From NCBI GenBank assembly GCA_002339725.1, contig DDKN01000099.1, positions 1 to 18,505 on the forward strand: a stretch of 18,505 nucleotides of DNA, in the 5' to 3' direction. Under the pieces are notes generated by a model. That model was not told the origin of the DNA, searched no databases, and saw nothing but the letters and a program-made list of their open reading frames with translations. This stretch comes from Thiobacillus sp. UBA2597. GTDB lineage: Bacteria > Pseudomonadota > Gammaproteobacteria > Burkholderiales > Thiobacillaceae. This document shows positions 1-7,265 of the stretch, piece by piece (within the stretch, counting starts at the first letter, position 1; each line of letters opens with the position of its first letter). A program made the translations under genes and the position numbers.

Positions 1-673
1 CGGCGATGGCCGAGGCCAGGGTGCAGCCCGAGCCGTGATAGCTGCCGGGCAGGCGCTCCCAGCTCAGGGTCTGGATCAGGCCTTCGGCGCCATAGAGCCG
101 GTTGCTCACGGCCGGCGATTGTTCCTCGGTGCCCGTGATCAAAACGTATTCGCAGCCCATGTCGAGCAGACGCTCGGCGCATTCCTCCAGGTCCGGCGCC
201 TCGCTGTCGACGCCCTCGTCCATGGCCAGGCGCCGGGCCTCCAGGCCGTTCGGCGTGATCAGCGTGGTTTGCGGCAGCAGCATGTCCTTCATGGCGTCGA
301 TCAGGGTCTCGGTCGCCAGCTCGTCGCCGCGGCCCGAGGCCAGCACCGGGTCGAGCACCAGGGGCACGTCGGGATAATCCGACACCACCTCGGCGATGGC
401 CATCACCGCCTCGACGCTGCCCAGCATGCCGATCTTGAAGGCGGCGACCGGGATGTCCTCCAGCACGCTGCGGGCCTGGTCGACGATCCATTCCGGATCG
501 AGCGGCAGATAGTCCTCGACGCCGACCGAATCCTGCACGGTGATGGCGGTCACCACCGCCAGCGGATGACAGCCGAGGCTGGCCAAGGTCAGCACATCGG
601 CCTGCAGGCCGGCGCCGCAGGTGGGGTCGGTGCCGGCGAAGGTCAGAACGGCGTGGGGCGTGAACGGGCTCAT
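1..673 (-). CDS. thiD: Hydroxymethylpyrimidine/phosphomethylpyrimidine kinase ThiD, 3' end outside the window
   Basis: The reverse strand reads an open frame of 224 codons from an ATG at 673 to the window edge, so the C-terminus is missing. ThiD phosphorylates HMP and HMP-P in the pyrimidine branch of thiamine synthesis. The N-terminus has the ribokinase-fold start AGTDPTCGAGLQAD (about residues 14-27), followed by a segment resembling the ThiD substrate region (VTAITVQDS). Near the truncated end is GSGCTLASA, matching the GxGC/D anion-hole motif of the family. It diverges from the rubredoxin gene with 72 bases between the starts. A TAGAAT hexamer at 713-718 on the reverse strand could be its -10 box, but I see no good -35. 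No TPP riboswitch is visible upstream, unlike thiC in the same window. The family call is firm; ThiD is preferred over PdxK-type kinases because of the HMP-kinase-like N-terminus. Confidence 0.9.
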   Translation of the reverse strand, partial: MSPFTPHAVLTFAGTDPTCGAGLQADVLTLASLGCHPLAVVTAITVQDSVGVEDYLPLDPEWIVDQARSVLEDIPVAAFKIGMLGSVEAVMAIAEVVSDYPDVPLVLDPVLASGRGDELATETLIDAMKDMLLPQTTLITPNGLEARRLAMDEGVDSEAPDLEECAERLLDMGCEYVLITGTEEQSPAVSNRLYGAEGLIQTLSWERLPGSYHGSGCTLASAIA

Positions 674-745
674 CGTGGCTGGTGGCAAGGCAGGGCTTGG
701 GGCAGAATGCCTATTCTAGCAGTGCGCACACGAGGGAGCGGATTC

Positions 746-916
746 ATGGAATATCGGGCGTGGATGTGTCTGGTCTGCGGCTTCATCTACGACGAGGCCA
801 AGGGCCTGCCGGAGGAAGGCATCCCTCCCGGTACCCGCTGGGAGGACGTGCCGCCCAACTGGCAGTGTCCCGAATGCGGGGCGCGCAAGGAAGACTTCGA
901 GATGATCCAGGTTTGA
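746..916 (+). CDS. rubA: Rubredoxin
   Basis: This 56-residue protein has the two rubredoxin knuckles, CLVCG (Cys8, Cys11) and CPECG (Cys41, Cys44), which bind one iron as Fe(SCys)4. Between them lies the typical GLPEEGIPPGTRWEDVPPNW segment. It is a soluble cytoplasmic one-electron carrier. The true start is the ATG at 746, preceded by GAGGGAG about 8 bases upstream. A longer frame runs far upstream on this strand, but that part is antisense to thiD and has no rubredoxin character. It diverges from thiD and is followed after 9 bases by the small histidine kinase, with which it is probably cotranscribed. The electron partner cannot be told from the sequence. Confidence 0.95.
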   Translation: MEYRAWMCLVCGFIYDEAKGLPEEGIPPGTRWEDVPPNWQCPECGARKEDFEMIQV

Positions 917-925
917 GCCAGGCCG

Positions 926-1795
926 ATGCGTGCCGAGTCTTCCGCTGCGCAAGAACTCGATCTCGATCTGCTGCCGGTCTTTTTGGCCGAGGCGGAGGAA
1001 TTGCTGCCGCGCATCGAGACCGGCCTGGCCTTGCTGCGCGCCGGCCTGGCCGACCTGGATGCCCTGCGCCGCCTGCAACGCAGCCTGCACACCCTGAAGG
1101 GTACGGCCCGGATGACCGGCGCCCTGGCGCTGGGCGAGGCCGTGCACCGACTGGAGCTGCGGCTCAAGGCATTGGTCGACGATTCGATGCAGGCGCTGGC
1201 GAGCATTGACCTCAGCGCCGACCTGGCTCAGATCCAGGCGCTGCTGCAGCCGCTGAGGGATATGCCGCAGGATCGGTGCGCGGCGGCTGTCGAGCCCGGC
1301 GCGGGGCGGGAGGCCACGCTCGAGGTCTTGGCCGATCGTCTGCATCGCGTCTGCGACCAAACCGCCCTGGCCCTGCGCAAGCGGGTGCATCTGTGCATCG
1401 AGGACAATGGCGTGTATTTCGCGCCCGGCCGGCTCGATGTCCTGGCGGCCCCGCTCGATCATCTGGTGCGCAATGCCGTGGTGCACGGCATCGAGCCGGG
1501 CGAGGTGCGCCGCCAGGCGGGCAAGCCGGCCTGGGGGCAAATCCGGGTCGAGGCGAATTGGAGCGAGCGTGGCCTCGGCATCGAAGTCTGCGACGACGGT
1601 GCTGGCATCGAGGCCAGCCTGCTCGATCGGATCTTCGAGCCGGGTTTCAGCGGCGCCCGGGCGGTGACTCACGCCGCCGGCCTGGGCATCGGCCTCGATG
1701 CCGTGCAGGCCGTGGTAAGCGAAATGGGCGGCACCATCCAGGTGGCGTCGGAACCCGGTCGCGGCAGCTGCTTCAGAATTTCACTGCCGGCTTAG
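926..1795 (+). CDS. Minimal ChpA/CheA-like histidine kinase (Hpt + HATPase only)
   Basis: The 289-residue protein has an N-terminal Hpt domain (about 10-115) with the phospho-acceptor motif LHTLKGTARMTG (His55). A C-terminal CheA-type ATPase domain (about 128-289) follows, with N-box HLVRNAVVHGIE (Asn183), G1 box DDGAGI (223-228), FEPGFSGA (237-244) and G2 box GLGIGLDAV (252-260). The wording is closest to the core of ChpA/PilL, the kinase of type IV pilus chemosensory systems. It lacks the CheW-like coupling domain, the receiver domain and the tandem Hpt array of those proteins, and stops right after the ATPase fold. No membrane segment or sensor domain is visible. It starts 9 bases after the rubredoxin stop; the ribosome site is weak. 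No response regulator or pilGHIJ gene lies next to it. It could be a shrunken ChpA or a dedicated kinase for an unlinked regulator. Confidence 0.85.
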   Translation: MRAESSAAQELDLDLLPVFLAEAEELLPRIETGLALLRAGLADLDALRRLQRSLHTLKGTARMTGALALGEAVHRLELRLKALVDDSMQALASIDLSADLAQIQALLQPLRDMPQDRCAAAVEPGAGREATLEVLADRLHRVCDQTALALRKRVHLCIEDNGVYFAPGRLDVLAAPLDHLVRNAVVHGIEPGEVRRQAGKPAWGQIRVEANWSERGLGIEVCDDGAGIEASLLDRIFEPGFSGARAVTHAAGLGIGLDAVQAVVSEMGGTIQVASEPGRGSCFRISLPA

Positions 1796-1840
1796 AGCCT
1801 GGTCTCAACACGGGGTATGTTGCCTACTGAAATAGGCTCT
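1794..1840. terminator. Nested inverted repeat between convergent genes
   Basis: The arms AGAGCCT (1794-1800) and AGGCTCT (1834-1840) flank an inner hairpin CAACA (1806-1810) / TGTTG (1818-1822). The structure fills the gap between the convergent kinase and uppP genes and takes in both stop codons. There is no T-run of note, so its role as a two-way terminator is inferred from position and symmetry. Confidence 0.35.
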
Positions 1841-2664
1841 TAGGCCGTGTGCCACTCGACCCAGCCGAAATAGGCACTGGCCCAGACCAGGATGCCGAAG
1901 GCGATGCGGTACCAGGCGAAGACCACGAAGCTGTGGTTGGAGACGTATTTCAAGAGGGCCTTCACCGCCAGCATGGCCGAGATGAAGGCGGTGACGAAGC
2001 CGACGGCGAACACCGGCAGGTCGGACAGGCGCAGCAAATCCCAGTTCTTGTAGAGGTCGTAGGCGGTGGCCGCGAACATGGTCGGGATGGCCAGGAAGAA
2101 GGAGAACTCGGTGGCGGCCTTGCGCGACAGGCCGAACACCACACCGCCCATGATGGTGGCGCCGGCGCGGGAGACGCCGGGGAACATGGCCAGGGCCTGG
2201 GCGAAACCGACCTTGAGCGCGGTCTGCCAAGGTAGATCGTCCACGCTCTGATAGCGCGGCTGGTAGAGCCGCTTCTCGATGTAGAGGATGGCCAGGCCGC
2301 CGACGATCAGGGCGCCAGCCACGGTCAGCGGGTTGAACAGATAGGCCTTGATGGTGCTGTGGAACATGACGCCGAGCACCGCCGCCGGCAGGAAGGCGAG
2401 CAGGATGTGGCCGGCAAAGCGGCGCTGGGCCGGGTCGGTCTTCAGGCCACCGACCACGCGCCCGATCCTGGCCCGGTAATCCCAGCACACGGCCAGGATG
2501 GCGGCGAGCTGGATCACGATCTTGAATACCTTGCTCTGCGCGTCGGTGTAGTCGAGCAAATCGCCGACCACGATCAGGTGGCCGGTCGAGGAGATCGGCA
2601 AAAATTCGGTCAGCCCCTCGACGATGCCGAGGATGGCGGCCTTGAGTAGCAGCAGTGTGTCCAA
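1840..2664 (-). CDS. uppP: Undecaprenyl-diphosphate phosphatase UppP (BacA)
   Basis: This 274-residue polytopic membrane protein removes one phosphate from undecaprenyl pyrophosphate, recycling the lipid carrier for peptidoglycan and polysaccharide export. Both family signatures are present: EGLTEFLPISSTGH (16-29, with Glu16, Glu20, Ser26 and His29) and PGVSRAGAT (162-170, catalytic Arg166). The length fits the family. The start is a TTG at 2664; the reverse strand has AAGGA about 6 bases before it and the N-terminus aligns with BacA from there. It is the last gene of a minus-strand unit and begins 9 bases after the phosphoribosyltransferase stop, so it is probably cotranscribed. UppP also confers bacitracin tolerance when abundant. 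Confidence 0.95.
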   Translation of the reverse strand: MDTLLLLKAAILGIVEGLTEFLPISSTGHLIVVGDLLDYTDAQSKVFKIVIQLAAILAVCWDYRARIGRVVGGLKTDPAQRRFAGHILLAFLPAAVLGVMFHSTIKAYLFNPLTVAGALIVGGLAILYIEKRLYQPRYQSVDDLPWQTALKVGFAQALAMFPGVSRAGATIMGGVVFGLSRKAATEFSFFLAIPTMFAATAYDLYKNWDLLRLSDLPVFAVGFVTAFISAMLAVKALLKYVSNHSFVVFAWYRIAFGILVWASAYFGWVEWHTA

Positions 2665-2673
2665 AGGCTTTCC

Positions 2674-3336
2674 TTAAGCGGAGTGGTGTCTCCCTCTCCC
2701 CTTGGGGGAGAGGGCTGGGGTGAGGGGTTCGGTTTGGCCGGTCAGGTCGAGCACATCCTGCAGAATGCGGCGGGGCACCTGCAGATGATGCCGGGTGCGC
2801 AGCAGGCGGTCGAAGGCGGCGACGGTCCTGATCGGTTTCGGCGCGGCGCGCAGGAAATTGCCCAGGTCCTCGATCACCGCCCAAGGGTAGATGATCCAGC
2901 GCCACTTCCGCACCTTTTTCGCCCAGAAGTCAGGCAGCACCGGACAGGCCGCCTTGTGCAGCAGCACCGCGCTGCGGATCTCGGCGCCGGGCAGGCGTTC
3001 ACGGATATGGGGGATGGCGACCTCGAAGGTGTCGCCGGTGTCGGAGACGTCGTCGACGATCAAGACGCGGCGACCCTCGATATTGGCCGGTAGCGGGTGG
3101 CGGATGCGCGCCTGCTGCATCTTGCGCGGTCCGGTGTAGTGCTCCACCTTGATGCTGGCCACGTTCATCACGCCGAAGTAGTCGGCCAGCACCCGGGCCG
3201 GGGCATAGCCGCCGCGGGCGATGGCGATGATGAGATCGGGCCGGTAGCCGGCGGCGGCGATCTTGTAGGCCAAGGCGCGGGCGAGCTGGGCGAACCGGCT
3301 CCAGGAGATCAGCTCGCAGGGCAGGGGCTCAGTCAT
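2674..3336 (-). CDS. Phosphoribosyltransferase, purine (Gpt/HPRT-like) type
   Basis: The 220-residue soluble protein has the type I PRTase fold: DLIIAIARGGYAPARVLAD (34-52) and the PRPP-binding loop VLIVDDVSDTGDT (91-103). This suggests transfer of phosphoribosyl from PRPP to a purine base such as xanthine, guanine or hypoxanthine; the substrate cannot be fixed from sequence. Residues 203-219 (EPLTPALSPKGRGRHHS) are low-complexity and come from palindromic repeat A, so the ancestral protein probably ended near residue 202. The start ATG at 3336 overlaps the stop of the YkgJ-like gene by 8 bases, with GAGG about 9 bases upstream, indicating coupled translation. uppP follows after 9 bases. Confidence 0.85.
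   Translation of the reverse strand: MTEPLPCELISWSRFAQLARALAYKIAAAGYRPDLIIAIARGGYAPARVLADYFGVMNVASIKVEHYTGPRKMQQARIRHPLPANIEGRRVLIVDDVSDTGDTFEVAIPHIRERLPGAEIRSAVLLHKAACPVLPDFWAKKVRKWRWIIYPWAVIEDLGNFLRAAPKPIRTVAAFDRLLRTRHHLQVPRRILQDVLDLTGQTEPLTPALSPKGRGRHHSA
2691..2727 (+). repeat. Palindromic repeat, copy A (in 3' end of the phosphoribosyltransferase gene)
   Basis: CCCTCTCCCC and GGGGAGAGGG form a 10-bp perfect stem with a 3-base loop. They are followed on the plus strand by CTGGGGTGAGGGG. The same hairpin plus tail occurs at 7096-7135 and 13904-13943 in the same orientation. Here it encodes most of the last 18 residues of the minus-strand protein. Confidence 0.8.
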
Positions 3337-3610
3337 GGCGGCATGCCTCGGGCTGGGTTTCCCGTTCGAGCCGGGCGAGCCAGGTCAGCGCCTGGTCGCG
3401 GCCGCTGCCGCACATCTCGCCTGATGGCTTGAGGCCGGCGCAGAAGGACGGCCGCTCGGGTCGGCCGAACAGGGCGCAGCGCAGATCCGCCGTGAGCTGG
3501 ACACAGGGCACGCCGGCCGGCTTGCCCTGCGGCATGCCGGGAATGGCGGAGGTGATCGAGGGCGCGATGCAGCAGGCGGCGCAGCCGGGGCGGCAGTTGA
3601 TGACGCTCAT
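3329..3610 (-). CDS. YkgJ-family cysteine-cluster protein
   Basis: The 93-residue protein opens with a cysteine cluster, Cys6, Cys10, Cys13 and Cys14 (CRPGCAACC), followed by Cys36, Cys45, Cys57, Cys67 and Cys89. This matches the small YkgJ family annotated as putative zinc- or iron-chelating proteins, whose function is unproven. No signal peptide or membrane segment is visible. The start shares an ATGA overlap (3607-3610) with the ClC stop, and the stop overlaps the phosphoribosyltransferase start, so it is locked by translational coupling into the ClC-PRT-UppP unit. The cysteine pattern suggests a metal site, but which metal is unknown. Confidence 0.8.
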   Translation of the reverse strand: MSVINCRPGCAACCIAPSITSAIPGMPQGKPAGVPCVQLTADLRCALFGRPERPSFCAGLKPSGEMCGSGRDQALTWLARLERETQPEACRHD

Positions 3611-5010
3611 TTTCCGGTTTCCGCTTTATGCGCCGGCTCGGCCGCGCTGCCGCCCTGGCGCAGGTAGATCGCCGCCAGGCTGCGGTAGAGCGGCGGGCTG
3701 ATGGCGCGCGAGACCACCGAGGCGAGCAGGGAGACGATCATCAGGTGCATGACCAGGGCATAGCCGTCGATCATCTCCATGACGATGACGAAGGCGGTGA
3801 TCGGGGCCTGGGTGACGGCGGCCAGGAAGCCGGCCATGCACAGGGCGCTGGTCACCGCCGTCATGTCTTCCGCCTCGGCCAGGAAGTGCAGATTCTGGCC
3901 CAGGCCGGCGCCGATCGAGAGCGAGGGCGCGAAGATGCCGCCGGGCACGCCGCTGGCGAAGGAGATCAGGGTGGCAGCGAACTTGTCCAGGCCGAAGTGC
4001 CAGGGCATCGGCTCTTCATTGTCGATGTCCATCAGCATGTGCTTGGCCTCGCCGTAACCGGTGCCATAGGTCAGGTCGCCCGAGAGCCAGCCGATGCCGG
4101 CGACCGCCAGGCCGCAGCCGGCGGCGAACCAGACCGGGTGCTGCCGGCGCCAATCGCCCAGCCGGCCCGGCAGGCCGCTGGCGGTGAGGATGGCGAGGCG
4201 GGCGAACAGGCCGCCGGCGACGCCGCAGAGCAGGGCGGCGGCGAGCAGCAAGGGCATGGGGTGCGCCGAGGTGTCCAGGCCGCTGGTGTTGAGCCAGCCG
4301 AAATAGGTGTAGGTGCCGAAATAGGCCTGGGCCACGATGCCGGCGATGACGATGGCGGTGATGATCAGCCCGCTCATGCGCCATTCCAGGCCGCGCGAGA
4401 GTTCCTCGATGGCGAACAGGATGCCGGCCAGGGGGGTGTTGAAGGCGGCCGCGATACCGGCGGCGCCGCCGGCGGCGAGCAGGTGCTGGCGGCTGACCTG
4501 CAGCCGCTTGGGCAGATAATCGCCGATGGCGTGCATGAGCGCGGCGCCGATCTGGACCATGGGGCCTTCGCGGCCGGTGGAGAAGCCAGCGAAGATGGCG
4601 CCGGCGCCGAGCGTGATCTTGCCGAAGACGATGCGCAGCGAGAGCAGCGGCCGGGCCAGACGGCTGTGGCTGCCGTGCCGGGCCATCTCGGCCATGACCT
4701 GGGGGATGCCGCTGCCTTCGGCACCGGGAAAGAAGCGCAGGGTGAGCCAGACGATGAGGGCACCGCCGAGCGGGGCGGAAACGAAGACCCAGCCGGGATA
4801 TTCACTGTTCAGATCGCGCAGGAGCTCGACGCACCATTCGGTGAGCCAGGCGAACAGCACGGCCAAAAGACCGATGCCGACGGCGCCGGCGAAGAGGATG
4901 AGGCGGCCGAGCCAGACGTCGCGATAGGCCGTCTGCCGGCGCTTGAGCCGGTCCAGCCAGTTCGGTTTGGGCGTGAGGGTCGAGGGGGGTGGACCGTCAG
5001 GGGGCGTCAT
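3607..5010 (-). CDS. ClC-family H+/Cl- exchange transporter
   Basis: This 467-residue polytopic membrane protein has all core ClC signatures: GSGIPQ (99-104), GREGP (146-150), GGIFAP (358-362 region) and the central tyrosine in PPLYRS (Tyr441). The gating glutamate (Glu148) and the internal proton-pathway glutamate (Glu203 in IEEL) are both present, so it is more likely a 2Cl-/H+ antiporter than a channel. GREGP rather than a fluoride-type motif argues against the fluoride-exporting ClC branch. No C-terminal CBS domains follow. The ATG at 5010 has no Shine-Dalgarno and directly abuts a 7-bp hairpin. It heads a coupled unit with the YkgJ-like, phosphoribosyltransferase and uppP genes and lies 38 bases downstream of thiC on the same strand. 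Confidence 0.92.
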   Translation of the reverse strand: MTPPDGPPPSTLTPKPNWLDRLKRRQTAYRDVWLGRLILFAGAVGIGLLAVLFAWLTEWCVELLRDLNSEYPGWVFVSAPLGGALIVWLTLRFFPGAEGSGIPQVMAEMARHGSHSRLARPLLSLRIVFGKITLGAGAIFAGFSTGREGPMVQIGAALMHAIGDYLPKRLQVSRQHLLAAGGAAGIAAAFNTPLAGILFAIEELSRGLEWRMSGLIITAIVIAGIVAQAYFGTYTYFGWLNTSGLDTSAHPMPLLLAAALLCGVAGGLFARLAILTASGLPGRLGDWRRQHPVWFAAGCGLAVAGIGWLSGDLTYGTGYGEAKHMLMDIDNEEPMPWHFGLDKFAATLISFASGVPGGIFAPSLSIGAGLGQNLHFLAEAEDMTAVTSALCMAGFLAAVTQAPITAFVIVMEMIDGYALVMHLMIVSLLASVVSRAISPPLYRSLAAIYLRQGGSAAEPAHKAETGK

Positions 5011-5018
5011 CGCCGCGT

Positions 5019-5047
5019 ATCTTAACGCGGCGGCGGCAGGCCGTCAG
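5019..5047 (-). promoter_or_regulatory. Candidate promoter giving a near-leaderless ClC transcript, overlapping a hairpin
   Basis: On the reverse strand CTGACG (5042-5047) and TAAGAT (5019-5024) are 17 bases apart, a fair sigma70-like pair. The predicted transcript would begin at or next to the ClC ATG (5008-5010). The -10 region sits in the loop of an inverted repeat, CGCCGCG (5011-5017) / CGCGGCG (5026-5032), which could instead be a weak thiC terminator although it lacks a T-run. Confidence 0.35.
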
Positions 5048-5048
5048 G

Positions 5049-6962
<1,914 letters not shown>

Positions 6963-7011
6963 GGTGCGGCTCCTACTCTCTCAAACGGCGGAGGTGCGAA
7001 GCCCTGGGACA

Positions 7012-7156
7012 TCGCTTCCCTACGCCGGCATGACCCGGGTCAGGTTCAAAGGGTGTGTCTCACTCCGTCTTGCCCACGCGCCGAAGGCGCTCTGCGTCCC
7101 CCTCGCCCGCAGGCGGGAGGGGGCAGGGGTGAGGGCTGGCCGGAGACCCCTAGCGA
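7012..7156 (-). ncRNA. TPP riboswitch (THI element) with an enlarged P3 arm
   Basis: Read on the reverse strand, P1 is TCGCT (7152-7156) with AGCGA (7012-7016). Then come a GGGGT P2 strand, a P3 stem CTCCG (7141-7145) / CGGAG (7063-7067), the conserved TGAGA, the ACACCC returning P2 strand, and the hallmark 3' core running through AACCTGA, CCGGGT, ATGCCGG and CGTAGGGA. The loop of P3 is 73 nt, much larger than in compact TPP aptamers, and holds palindromic repeat C plus a small GCGCC/GGCGC hairpin (7078-7090). It lies 49 bases before the thiC start. A weak TATCCT box at 7190-7195 might be the promoter -10; no good -35 was seen. Confidence 0.92.
7096..7135 (+). repeat. Palindromic repeat, copy C (inside the TPP riboswitch P3 arm)
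   Basis: CCCCCTC-G-CCCGC and GCGGGAGGGGG form an imperfect hairpin with one bulged G. It is followed by CAGGGGTGAGGG, the same tail as copies A (2691-2727) and B (13904-13943) and in the same orientation. The stem sequence has diverged but keeps its symmetry. Confidence 0.7.
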
Positions 7157-7174
7157 ACAGATCAGCGAACAGAT
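7152..7174. repeat. Tandem direct repeat at the edge of the TPP aptamer
   Basis: AGCGAACAGAT occurs at 7152-7162 and again at 7164-7174, separated by one base. The first copy contains the 5' strand of riboswitch stem P1, so the second copy offers a spare P1 strand just upstream in the transcript. Confidence 0.7.
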
Positions 7175-7265
7175 TGATTTGATGAGCCAAGGATACACCG
7201 ATTCGGAGCCGGCCGTTGGGCTATCGTGAAGCAAAAGACCCTGCTGCCAGCATTCCCGGCTTGTC

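Noticed and set aside
696..717. TTGGGG and TATTCT as a rubA promoter
   Set aside because: The two boxes are only 9 bases apart, too close for a sigma70 promoter, and the inverted repeat AGAAT/ATTCT here is short enough to be chance.
35..745. A long in-frame upstream extension of rubredoxin, which would make a 293-residue fusion
   Set aside because: The extension is antisense to thiD, and the ATG at 746 has its own ribosome site and gives a standard-length rubredoxin.
1805..2905. A 366-codon minus-strand frame overlapping uppP and the phosphoribosyltransferase gene
   Set aside because: It is out of frame with both genes and is Arg/Pro-rich; the correct frames carry all the motifs.
3628..5025. 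A 465-codon open frame on the plus strand opposite the ClC gene
   Set aside because: Same kind of GC-driven shadow; the ClC signatures on the other strand are unmistakable.
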